Source: CAWUIO01 sp963922455
GTDB taxonomy: Bacteria; Bacteroidota; Bacteroidia; Cytophagales; Microscillaceae
NCBI GenBank assembly: GCA_963922455.1
Contig: CAWUIO010000101.1
Coordinates: 1 to 23,500 of the forward strand
Length of the DNA: 23,500 nucleotides
Direction: 5' to 3'
In this document: positions 16,027 to 23,476 of the stretch, piece by piece
Numbering within the stretch: position 1 is the first letter of the stretch
Layout of the letters: every line of letters starts with the position of its first letter
Made by a program: the position numbers and the translations under genes
The notes under the pieces: generated by a model
The model's input: the letters and a program-made list of their open reading frames with translations, nothing else
Told to the model about the DNA's origin: nothing
Databases searched by the model: none

Positions 16027-17106
16027 ATGCCTAACCTTTTAAACGTATGGGGGATAGTTTGGCTAAGTATATGTACTCTTCAGGCCCAGCCGTCCTCATT
16101 GCCAGTGAAGCTAAACCAATTGATTGCGGCACGTTATCCTGATTCTTCTTTTTCAGGTATCGTTCAGTTGTATCAAGGAGATTCCTTGGTATTTGAGTTG
16201 GAGCAAGGATGGGCCGACCGGGCCCAAGGCATTCCCTTACACAAAGAACACCTTTTTAATGTGGGGTCGCTTTTAAAGCCTTTGTGCAGTGCGGCCGTAC
16301 TTTCTTTGCTTAGTGAGCAAAAGCTATCTCTGGAGGAGACACTTAGTAAATGGTTTCCAGACTGGCCACAGGCCCAAGATATACGCATAAGACATCTTTT
16401 GTCGCATACTGCTGGCATTCCTGATTTGTTTGGGCAGCCTTGGTTTTATTGGCATATTAGCAATGCCGAAGTGGTCAAAAATTTACAAAGTACCCCCTTG
16501 TTGTTTGAACCGGGAGAAGCATTTGCCTACTCCAATGCGGGATATATTCTTTTGGCAGAATTGGTAGGTATGATTAGCCACAGCTCTTTTTGGGATTATC
16601 TACAAACGCAGCACCTGCAAGACTTGAAGATGTACCATACCTTACCGGCCTATCCTCCACCTAAGGGGATTGCCAGGGCTTATTCAAAATCGGGTGAAAT
16701 TCAAGAAGTATACATGAAAACCTTAGGGGATGGGGGGATTTACACAAGTGTAGAAGATCTCTCGAGGTGGGCTAAAGCGTATTTTGGAGGACGGCTTGTA
16801 CCCGATACACTTTGGCAAGAGGCTTGCCAAGCGGGCCAATTAAATTCTGGAAGCCCAGCGGGCAAGATTTTACTAGATGATCAAGGCCTGGCCTTGGCCG
16901 AATTTTCGGCATATGGATTAGGTTGGTTTATTGAGGATACTCCCGAGGGGCCCTGGGTATTTCATTATGGTATATCCGGGGCATATTATACAGAAATGCA
17001 CTACCATCTGGAGAAAAAATATTTATTATTGATTTTTAATAATACAGCAGGCGAGGGAGTATCCCGTTTGTCGCGCGAAATACGGGAGAGTATCCTGTTA
17101 AAATAA
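16027..17106 (+). CDS. Serine hydrolase of the beta-lactamase / penicillin-binding fold, exported
   Basis: This 359-residue protein has a signal peptide (MPNLLNVWGIVWLSICTLQAQ), so it acts in the periplasm or at the surface. It has the three class-C-type motifs: the nucleophile S81 with K84 in the SLLK tetrad, Y168-S-N170 in YSNAGY, and a third motif H313-Y-G (FHYGISGAY) in place of KTG. HTAGI (127-131) is also typical. The family includes D-aminopeptidases, esterases and AmpC-like enzymes; most chromosomal members are not antibiotic resistance enzymes. Substrate is unknown. It has a candidate promoter at 15961, and a small membrane-protein gene follows after 14 bp, so they are likely cotranscribed. 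Confidence 0.88.
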   Translation: MPNLLNVWGIVWLSICTLQAQPSSLPVKLNQLIAARYPDSSFSGIVQLYQGDSLVFELEQGWADRAQGIPLHKEHLFNVGSLLKPLCSAAVLSLLSEQKLSLEETLSKWFPDWPQAQDIRIRHLLSHTAGIPDLFGQPWFYWHISNAEVVKNLQSTPLLFEPGEAFAYSNAGYILLAELVGMISHSSFWDYLQTQHLQDLKMYHTLPAYPPPKGIARAYSKSGEIQEVYMKTLGDGGIYTSVEDLSRWAKAYFGGRLVPDTLWQEACQAGQLNSGSPAGKILLDDQGLALAEFSAYGLGWFIEDTPEGPWVFHYGISGAYYTEMHYHLEKKYLLLIFNNTAGEGVSRLSREIRESILLK

Positions 17107-17120
17107 ATGTATGGGTACTT

Positions 17121-17543
17121 ATGCAGAAACTAGTTTCAGGGATTCGATATTATTTTAAGACCTACATTAATGTACGGATGGGTTTGTTGAGCGGGATTTT
17201 TTTGGGGGCCGTGGTGGCCTATATCAATCGGGAATATGGTTTTTTTCCCGCCCTGATAGCTGGGCTAAAACAAGGAGCCTATACGTTTTTGTTTGGGGGG
17301 AGTATTATAAAGCTATGTGAGTATTTAGCCACGCGTTATGAGTCGAGCATTAAATCTTGGCTGTTAGGAGCTTTGATCCCTACGGCTATTACCCTGAGCG
17401 CCATTTTAATTGTGCACCACTTGCGAGGAACGCCCCGCCCCCTGGCATCGGTGCTTCCTACCTTACTTTTGGCCCCTCCGGGTTTTATTTACCTTGCCTG
17501 GAATTTTCGCCGGAAGCTGGGAAAACGCTCCTCCTTGAGTTAA
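17121..17543 (+). CDS. Small membrane protein of unknown function
   Basis: This 140-residue protein has about four hydrophobic segments: near 20-37, 43-66, 80-99 and 107-127. Short charged loops and a basic C-terminal tail (NFRRKLGKRS) suggest both ends are cytoplasmic. There is no signal peptide and I do not recognise a family. The gene starts 14 bp after the serine hydrolase on the same strand, which suggests shared transcription but gives no clue to function. Repeat copy B starts 34 bp past its stop. Confidence 0.65.
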   Translation: MQKLVSGIRYYFKTYINVRMGLLSGIFLGAVVAYINREYGFFPALIAGLKQGAYTFLFGGSIIKLCEYLATRYESSIKSWLLGALIPTAITLSAILIVHHLRGTPRPLASVLPTLLLAPPGFIYLAWNFRRKLGKRSSLS

Positions 17544-17577
17544 AAATGAAGGGGGAATATAATCCTGAAACTTGTTT

Positions 17578-17709
17578 GGCTTAGGGATAGAGCGGCATGT
17601 TTGAGCTCGTGCAGGCCTGGCGGGTAAAGGCAGCGAGTAGCGAAAGCCCGGCCCGCGCCGGCCCAAAAGGACCTATGTAAGCCCCTCTGGGCAAGCGCGG
17701 GCAAGCCCC
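17578..17709 (-). repeat. Dispersed GC-rich intergenic repeat, copy B (inverted)
   Basis: This copy runs in the opposite orientation to copies A and C. Its core is 17578-17650, beginning GGCTTAGGGATAGAGCGGC and ending CGAAAGCCCG on the plus strand. The outer end (AGCCCC at 17704-17709) lies 3 bp from the carbonic anhydrase stop codon. It fills most of the gap between two convergent genes. It has no coding function; an open frame through it is incidental. Confidence 0.85.
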
Positions 17710-17712
17710 TGC

Positions 17713-18519
17713 TTATTGTACATCCACTTTGCGATCGAAAATGGCTTGTACGTGCCGGGCATTGTTCCCTTCTAGTTTATTAAACTTTTCTATTTGTTCG
17801 GCAGAAGCTTCAAAAATGTCTTTCAAAATGGTCCAATTGACGGTTTCTGTAAAAGGAGGAGTGGTGAGCGAGCCCTGATAATGCAAGCAATTGGTCAAAT
17901 GCCCCTCTAGAAGCACATTGATATCGACCATCTGGCTGCTATCGACCACGGTGCTGACTTCCTCGGGGATGGCATGGATAAATTCATTTAAAAAGGCATT
18001 TTCTTCTCCTTCTTTGAAAAGCATGCTCACAACCAGGTAATGGGGTTCCTTTTCGTTTTCCTCGCCCTCTTGGATGTGGACCATATGCATCTCCATGGGG
18101 TAGGTAATGCCGTCAATGAGGTGCTCAGAGGGAGTGTGGAAATGAAACTGTTTAAATGCATAGACCCTACCATCAAACTCAATGGTACTTCCCGGATCAT
18201 AATCGACCTGCACGGTATGTCCATTGAAGGCAACCTTTTCTTTGGAGGTTTGGTAATGAACCATGATCTTGTGCATGCCGCTATCCAAATCTTTAGTTTG
18301 GATATTGATGGGCGATTGTAATAAGCCGTGTTTCATCCCAGGAAAAATATAACCGTGTTCTTTATTGCCTATGGCATCTGGGGCAGTGGCTTCTACTAAG
18401 TCAGAACTGTCAACCGCGTTTTCTTCGCTGACCCTACTGGGAGTGCTCCCCCCGCCACAGGAAATGAGGACAATACTCAGGTAGCTGAGCAAGAAAAAAA
18501 GTGTAGATTGTTTCTTCAT
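17713..18519 (-). CDS. Alpha-class carbonic anhydrase, lipoprotein
   Basis: This 268-residue enzyme catalyses reversible hydration of CO2 to bicarbonate in the periplasm or at the outer membrane. The signal ends in a lipobox (VLISC, lipidated Cys at 21). The zinc ligands are H126 and H128 in QFHFHTPSEH and H145 in EMHMVH. QSPINI and SLTTPPFTETVNWTI are the standard alpha-CA motifs (F replaces the Cys found in many members). The N-terminal part that in other alpha-CAs contains GPxxW is short here (HGYIFPGMKHGLLQSPINI). The gene has a perfect TAnnTTTG box upstream (18551-18558). It converges on the plus-strand membrane-protein gene, separated by repeat copy B. Confidence 0.94.
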   Translation of the reverse strand: MKKQSTLFFLLSYLSIVLISCGGGSTPSRVSEENAVDSSDLVEATAPDAIGNKEHGYIFPGMKHGLLQSPINIQTKDLDSGMHKIMVHYQTSKEKVAFNGHTVQVDYDPGSTIEFDGRVYAFKQFHFHTPSEHLIDGITYPMEMHMVHIQEGEENEKEPHYLVVSMLFKEGEENAFLNEFIHAIPEEVSTVVDSSQMVDINVLLEGHLTNCLHYQGSLTTPPFTETVNWTILKDIFEASAEQIEKFNKLEGNNARHVQAIFDRKVDVQ

Positions 18520-18754
18520 TGAGGCATAATTTGGTAGAAAATCCTTTGCCCAAATCTACGAAAATTGTGAGATAGTTCGGGTATAGCATTATTTGTCTGA
18601 TAGATTTTATTAAAAATACATTTATAAGAACTTATACATTAATATATTTCCCTACTTAACCGAGCTATCCGCTTGAGGTCTTGCTAGGTTTTATGGAAGT
18701 TAAGGAACCTTCGCATCATTCTTGGGTTATTAAGGGTAGCACATTTTTTCAGCT
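18520..18754. promoter_or_regulatory. Divergent promoter region of carbonic anhydrase and RND exporter
   Basis: This 235-bp AT-rich spacer separates two divergent genes. The carbonic anhydrase side has an exact -7 box (see separate entry). For the exporter, TAGGTTTT (about 18684-18691) matches seven of eight positions of TAnnTTTG, but has no TTG at the right distance. Nothing else is evident. Confidence 0.35.
18551..18558 (-). promoter_or_regulatory. Exact -7 box (TAGATTTG) for carbonic anhydrase
   Basis: On the minus strand this octamer matches TAnnTTTG at every fixed position. A start site about 7 bases downstream would leave a leader of roughly 25 bases before the ATG at 18519. No TTG is present at -33, so the call rests on the -7 box alone. 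Confidence 0.35.
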
Positions 18755-21028
18755 ATGTCCCGTACCTACGCTATTGGTGTTGTCCTACTTGTTTTGTTTT
18801 TTAGTATCCTGGCCTTTTGGGGAGTAAAATCCATCCGGGTGAATTACCGGGTGGAAGATTTTTTTGACCAAGATTCGCCCTATTCCCAATCCTACCGGGC
18901 TTATCAAGTAACCTTTGGGGATGATTTTGACTACGCATTGATCGGTATTTTCGTACCTGATGGGGCTTTTGACTCCCTACTGCTTCATCAACTGGAAAAG
19001 CTGAGTAGGCAGCTAGAAGGACTGCAAGCAATTGAAGAAGTCCAGAGTTTAAGCACCCAAAGAGCCCTATTCAAAGACCCCCTCTTAGGGACATACTATA
19101 AAATCCCTCTGGTACACCTGGAAGAGCCGAGCCGCTATGCGGCTGATTCTGCTCGTATGTACGACCCCATGCGGGTCTATCCCTTGGTGGGTAATTTAAT
19201 TTCCCAGGATGCGCGGGCGCTTTGTATTTACGCCCGCCATTCAGAAAAATTAAGCAATGAGGCGTGTTATGCATTGAGCCGTCAAATCAAATCCTTGGTG
19301 GAACCCTATGGTTTTAAACATGTGTATTATGCGGGGCGTTGCTTTGGCCAGAGTCATTTTATCAGCTTGTTGGAACAGGAAATTAGTTTTTTTATCAGCC
19401 TATCTCTCTTGATGATGATGGTAGCCATTGCCTACTGGTTTAGCTCCTGGCTCATGGTTCTCATCAGTATGGGGGTGGTGGGTTTGGCTTCGTGGTGGAC
19501 TTTAGCTGTGATGGGGGCCTTAGGGAAGCCCTTAAATTTGCTTACCAATTTGAGTCCCACCATTATTTTGATTGTTGGCCTGTCTTTGATCACTCACATC
19601 CTGGTTTTGTATGACCATTATCTACGCAAGGACTATCCTGCTTTTCAAGCCTTACGTTCTTCCTTGCGTAAAGTGGGCCCCGCTGCGATATTGACCAGTA
19701 TTAGCACGGCCTTGGGCTTTTTGAGTTTGGAGGGCTCGAGACTGGCGGTGGTGCGGGATTTTGGCCACTTTACGGCTTTGGGAGTCATGTTTACCCTTTT
19801 ATTGGTTTACACACTTTTGCCGGCGGGGATGCTCCTTTTGCCGACCAAACCTCGGATAAGAGACTCTAGCCTATTGGTCTATCAGACATTTGTTAAAAAA
19901 ATTTTGGAGCCTTGTTTACAATACCCAAGGCGTGTACTATTCTTCTTTCTTTTGGGCGGACTACTATTCGGCTTAGGTATTACCAAGGTTAATCGGGATA
20001 ATCATCTCTTGGATGATTTGCGGGAGTCTGACCCTATCCAAAAAGGCTTTCGTTTTTTTGAGCAGTACTTTTCGGGGGCGCGTTCCTTTGATTTGTTGAT
20101 CAAGCTCAAGGATTCAACCTCAAGCTTTTGGGACCGCGAGGTGGTAGTCGAGCTGATAGCCCTGCAAGATTTTTTAAGTAGTTCCTATCAGCCCGGCTTA
20201 AATCAATCGCTTGCCTTGTATATTCAAGAGTTTCATGCCATTCAATATCCTGGTCGGGTTGAAAAAGCTTGGGAAGATACTGCCCGCTGGGCATCCTTTA
20301 GGGAAGCGGGGCAAAAAAGTTTGAAAGTCCAAGGGGATATTTCTCAGGCACTCTTAAGCGCAGATGGTCGAGAAACACGCATTTGGGGTTTAACTCAAGA
20401 CAAAGGCCGCTTATATTATGACGGCTTGGCCCGGCGATTAGAGGCTTTTATGCAAGAAGAAAAGCGAGCGCGCTTATTTTCGTATGAACTCACGGGAATT
20501 CCGGTATTATTTGATCGGAGCAATGACCGTTTGGTAAAGGATATTTTTATAGGCTTGCTCGTAGCCATGGTCTTAATCGGCATTTTATTGGGGCTGGTAT
20601 ATGGCTCAGGGCTTTGGCTGCTGGCGGCCCTTTTGGCAAACTGCTACCCCCTGTGGATTTTGCTGGGGTTGATGGGCTTTTTGGATATTCCCTTGCGTTT
20701 CTCGACAGCTATTTTGTTTTCCATTGCTTTTGGGATTGCCGTAGACGATACCGTTCATTTTCTTAGCGGACTCAAATACGCTATGAAGCAAGGTAAAACG
20801 CTACCTCAGGCCTTGGAAGCTACTTTTTACAAAAACGGACTGGCCATTGTCTTGACCAGTCTGATTTTATGCCTGGGATTTTTACAGTTTGGTTTTTCTA
20901 GCTTTTTAGGCACTTTTTACTTAGGGCTTTTATTGAGCTTTACCTTTTTGGTGGCGGTTTTGGTAGACCTGCTATTCTTACCGGCTTTGTTTTTATGTCT
21001 TGCCAAATACCTGTCCCGCCCCAAGTAA
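18755..21028 (+). CDS. RND/MMPL superfamily exporter
   Basis: This 757-residue inner-membrane protein is a two-half RND-type transporter of the predicted-exporter class (COG1033-like). TM1 is at about 5-25, followed by a periplasmic domain to about 208. TM2-TM6 lie at about 210-375. TM7 is at about 393-412, followed by a second periplasmic domain to about 590. TM8-TM12 lie at about 595-752. The second half keeps the TM10 motif FGIAVDDTVHFL (D664, D665). The first half has VGLSLITHILVLYDHY with L278 where an acidic residue is usual. There is no adjacent adaptor or outer-membrane channel, so it probably works without a tripartite partner, perhaps on a lipid or hydrophobic compound. It converges on the DUF255 gene with a 7-bp gap. 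Confidence 0.88.
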   Translation: MSRTYAIGVVLLVLFFSILAFWGVKSIRVNYRVEDFFDQDSPYSQSYRAYQVTFGDDFDYALIGIFVPDGAFDSLLLHQLEKLSRQLEGLQAIEEVQSLSTQRALFKDPLLGTYYKIPLVHLEEPSRYAADSARMYDPMRVYPLVGNLISQDARALCIYARHSEKLSNEACYALSRQIKSLVEPYGFKHVYYAGRCFGQSHFISLLEQEISFFISLSLLMMMVAIAYWFSSWLMVLISMGVVGLASWWTLAVMGALGKPLNLLTNLSPTIILIVGLSLITHILVLYDHYLRKDYPAFQALRSSLRKVGPAAILTSISTALGFLSLEGSRLAVVRDFGHFTALGVMFTLLLVYTLLPAGMLLLPTKPRIRDSSLLVYQTFVKKILEPCLQYPRRVLFFFLLGGLLFGLGITKVNRDNHLLDDLRESDPIQKGFRFFEQYFSGARSFDLLIKLKDSTSSFWDREVVVELIALQDFLSSSYQPGLNQSLALYIQEFHAIQYPGRVEKAWEDTARWASFREAGQKSLKVQGDISQALLSADGRETRIWGLTQDKGRLYYDGLARRLEAFMQEEKRARLFSYELTGIPVLFDRSNDRLVKDIFIGLLVAMVLIGILLGLVYGSGLWLLAALLANCYPLWILLGLMGFLDIPLRFSTAILFSIAFGIAVDDTVHFLSGLKYAMKQGKTLPQALEATFYKNGLAIVLTSLILCLGFLQFGFSSFLGTFYLGLLLSFTFLVAVLVDLLFLPALFLCLAKYLSRPK

Positions 21029-21035
21029 TTTTCCT

Positions 21036-23108
21036 TTATTTTCTACTCTTGAGAATTTCTTGCCAGGCAGCTTCTGGGCTTTCTACGGGAAGTTGACAGG
21101 TCTTATTAAAGCATACATAGATGAGGGTCTTCCCTTCGGGGGCACTTCGGTTTTCCAAGAGAGGCAGGGCATCACTTGCAACTTGAGAACCGAGTAGGAC
21201 TTTATTTGGATAAAAGAAGGTGTCCATTTGAGCGCGATATGCGTGGGCTTTTTCGCCTAGGATAACTACCTCGGCTGTAGGGTAGAGTTCATTACTGTAT
21301 AAAATGCCCCAATTGGATAGATATTCTATATTTTTTTGCATCATAGGTTGGACCCTTTGCCGCATCTTTTGGGCAAGCTCAAGATAAGAATCCTTACTCA
21401 GAAGCAAGCCAAGGGTATACAGGTTATTGGCCATGATGGAGTTGGAGGCAGGGATTACATTGTCCATAATCTCCTTTTTACGGGCAATTAGTTTTTCGCC
21501 GCGTCTGTCGGTAAAGTAAAATAGCTCTTCGCCAGCGTCCCAAAAGTGTTCTAAAGTCAATTCGGTGAGTTTTTGGGCTAGAGCTAAGTGCTCAGTATCA
21601 AAGGTCACCTGATAGAGCTGAGTAAAGGCTTGAATACAAAGAGAATAATCTTCCAAATAAGCCCGGATGCTCGCCTTGCCCTCTTTATAATTCCGGTAGA
21701 TCATATCCTCGGTGATCATGCATTCCTTCAGAAACTTGGCATTGCTGAGGGCACGCTCCAAAAAGAAGGGCTCTCCGAAGGTTCGATACGCGTCTACCAG
21801 CCCAAGGAGCATGAGGGCATTCCAGGCACATAGTACTTTATCGTCCAGCCCTGGTCGGATACGGCCCGATCGCACGGTAAACAAACGCTCCGACCAATCT
21901 TGGATACGCTCGGCGAGTTGGGCTTCGCTAAGCTGCCACTTTTCGCGAAAGGCGGCTTCCTGGGGAGTCCGGTAAAGGATGTTATAATTGTGCTCCCAAT
22001 TGCCTTCTTCGGTTACCTGGTAAAACTCCGCAAACTGCTTTCTTTCTTGTTCTTCGGGGAAATATTCTAAGATTTCTTCCCAAGTCCAGATATAAAACTT
22101 CCCTTCAATGCCCTCACTATCGGCATCTAGGGCAGAATAAAAAGCACCTTCTGGACTGCTCAGCTCCCGCTGGGCAAACTCAATGGTTTGGTAAACTACT
22201 TTTTTATAGAGGGGGCTCGGGTGAATCCGGTAGGCATCTGAGTAGAGACTTAATAATTGCCCATTGTCGTAGAGCATTTTCTCAAAGTGGGGGGCAAACC
22301 ATTGAGCGTCTACCGAGTAGCGGGCAAAGCCTCCACCGATCTGATCATAGATTCCCCCTCGGGCCATTGCATCCAGGGTGCGCAATACGTGGTGTGATGC
22401 CTGGGTTCTTAGCTCCTCGTTTTGGGTAGCCAAGGCAAAGCGAAGCAAAAAGCTATAAATACTGGGCATAGGGAATTTGGGCGCTTTTTGCATCCCTCCC
22501 AATTTGGGGTCGAAGTGCGGGGCAATGCTGTGAAACATTTGGTTGAGCTCTTCTTCGCTCAGACTTTGGTCTTTGCCCGTTAAACCATATTTTTCGGAGT
22601 CGCTTACCGTGAGGACTTTTTTAAAATCATCGGCCGATTTTTCTAGGTCTTCCCGGTTTTCGGTATAGACTTTTTGGATACGCAGCAGCAGTTGGGCCCA
22701 GTTTTGAGCTGGAAAATAAGTTCCGGCAAAAAAAGGCTTGGCATCGGGGGTCAAAAAGGCATTGAGGGGCCAGCCGCCTTGATTTCCCATGGCGTGTACC
22801 GCATCCATATAAATGGCATCCACATCGGGCCGTTCCTCGCGGTCCACTTTGATGCTTACGTAATGCGCATTCATGATGTCGGCAATGTCCTTATTTTCAA
22901 AAGATTCCCGTTCCATCACGTGGCACCAGTGGCAAGCTGAGTAGCCAATGCTCACGATGATGGGTTTATCTTCTTTTTTGGCTTTTTCCAAGGCTTCTTC
23001 TCCCCAGGGGTACCAATCTACGGGGTTGTAGGCGTGTTGCTGCAGGTAGGGGCTGCTGGAATCTATCAAGCGGTTGGCCGGAAATTTGGGTTTTTCGGAT
23101 GGGTTCAT
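21036..23108 (-). CDS. DUF255 / YyaL-type thioredoxin-domain protein (SSP411 family)
   Basis: This 690-residue cytoplasmic protein has an N-terminal thioredoxin-like domain (about 10-180) followed by a six-hairpin alpha/alpha-toroid domain. Diagnostic are SSSPYLQQHAYNPVDWYPWGEEAL, the CHWCHVM redox-type motif with C59 and C62, VDREERPDVDAIYM and GGWPLNAFLTP. The C-terminal part contains GGIYDQIGGGFARYSVD, WFAPHFEKMLYDNGQL, SALDADSEG, DDKVLCAWNALML and MANNLYTLG, as in human SSP411 (SPATA20) and Bacillus YyaL. Length is normal. The reaction is not established; a thioredoxin-like role combined with a sugar or nucleotide-binding toroid has been suggested for the family. It appears monocistronic. 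Confidence 0.93.
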   Translation of the reverse strand: MNPSEKPKFPANRLIDSSSPYLQQHAYNPVDWYPWGEEALEKAKKEDKPIIVSIGYSACHWCHVMERESFENKDIADIMNAHYVSIKVDREERPDVDAIYMDAVHAMGNQGGWPLNAFLTPDAKPFFAGTYFPAQNWAQLLLRIQKVYTENREDLEKSADDFKKVLTVSDSEKYGLTGKDQSLSEEELNQMFHSIAPHFDPKLGGMQKAPKFPMPSIYSFLLRFALATQNEELRTQASHHVLRTLDAMARGGIYDQIGGGFARYSVDAQWFAPHFEKMLYDNGQLLSLYSDAYRIHPSPLYKKVVYQTIEFAQRELSSPEGAFYSALDADSEGIEGKFYIWTWEEILEYFPEEQERKQFAEFYQVTEEGNWEHNYNILYRTPQEAAFREKWQLSEAQLAERIQDWSERLFTVRSGRIRPGLDDKVLCAWNALMLLGLVDAYRTFGEPFFLERALSNAKFLKECMITEDMIYRNYKEGKASIRAYLEDYSLCIQAFTQLYQVTFDTEHLALAQKLTELTLEHFWDAGEELFYFTDRRGEKLIARKKEIMDNVIPASNSIMANNLYTLGLLLSKDSYLELAQKMRQRVQPMMQKNIEYLSNWGILYSNELYPTAEVVILGEKAHAYRAQMDTFFYPNKVLLGSQVASDALPLLENRSAPEGKTLIYVCFNKTCQLPVESPEAAWQEILKSRK

Positions 23109-23147
23109 GGCTACAAGCTAAATGAAAAAATTTAGAGCAAGTTAGCC
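23109..23147 (-). promoter_or_regulatory. Imperfect inverted repeat abutting the DUF255 start codon
   Basis: GGCTA (23109-23113) pairs with TAGCC (23143-23147), and CTAAAT (23118-23123) pairs with ATTTAG (23130-23135), leaving an asymmetric internal loop and a 6-base apical loop. It directly precedes the ATG (23106-23108) on the minus strand. TTG followed after 18 bases by TAGCTTGT in the same segment resembles a weak Bacteroidota promoter, which would give almost no leader. Confidence 0.3.
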
Positions 23148-23215
23148 ATTTTTTGGGAAAGGGAGAGGGGGCTTTTGAAGCGGATAGGTAGTGAAAAATA
23201 CAAAATTGTTTTCGT

Positions 23216-23352
23216 GGGGCTTGCCCGCGGGAGAACGATTGGGGCAAATGAGCACCTATCTGCCCTCGCGGGCCGGGCTCTCGCTACTCGCTGGCCTGCC
23301 CGCAAACCCGCGGCGAGCTCAAACAGGCCGCTTGATCCCTAAGCCTGGGGAA
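23216..23352 (+). repeat. Dispersed GC-rich intergenic repeat, copy C
   Basis: The core is 23274-23345, in the same orientation as copy A: CGGGCTCTCGCTACTCGCTG, then CGAGCTCAAACAGGCCGC, ending ATCCCTAAGCC. The central segment (GGCCTGCCCGCAAACCCGCGG) differs more from A and B. The outer left end (GGGGCTTGCCCGCG at 23216) matches copy B. The heptamer array begins almost directly at the right end. Confidence 0.85.
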
Positions 23353-23355
23353 AGG

Positions 23356-23432
23356 GAACCGAGAGCAGAGAACCGAGAACCGAGAGCAGAGAGCAGAGAA
23401 CCGAGAACAGAGAGCAGAGAACCGAGAGCAGA
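23356..23432 (+). repeat. Heptanucleotide tandem array, 11 units
   Basis: Eleven exact 7-bp units in a row. The two forms are GAACCGA (P) and GAGCAGA (Q), with one GAACAGA. The order is P Q P P Q Q P P' Q P Q. Units differ only at positions 3 and 5. No indels break the phase over 77 bp. It lies between repeat copy C and the terminator. Function is unknown; the purine bias (only C interrupts on the plus strand) may affect DNA shape. Confidence 0.95.
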
Positions 23433-23449
23433 GATTTGAAACACAACCT

Positions 23450-23476
23450 GGTCTTAGCGTCTCGCTAAGACCTTTT
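23450..23476 (+). terminator. Strong intrinsic terminator, plus strand
   Basis: GGTCTTAGCG (23450-23459) and CGCTAAGACC (23463-23472) form a perfect 10-bp stem with a 3-base loop (TCT), followed by TTTT (23473-23476). The minus strand lacks a T run after the stem, so it acts on plus-strand transcripts. No plus-strand gene is seen upstream since 21028, so what it terminates is unclear. Confidence 0.75.

Noticed and set aside
16027..17106. Antibiotic-resistance beta-lactamase
   Set aside because: Only the general fold motifs are present, and the third motif is HYG rather than KTG. Chromosomal serine hydrolases of this type are mostly esterases or peptidases.
17463..17666. Minus-strand open frame across repeat copy B
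   Set aside because: It runs through the non-coding repeat and the end of a plus-strand gene, and has no domain.
23191..23439. Plus-strand 82-codon frame with a REPRAES-type periodic peptide
   Set aside because: It is the translation of repeat copy C plus the heptamer array. A multiple of three heptamers (21 bp) gives a periodic peptide in any frame free of stops.
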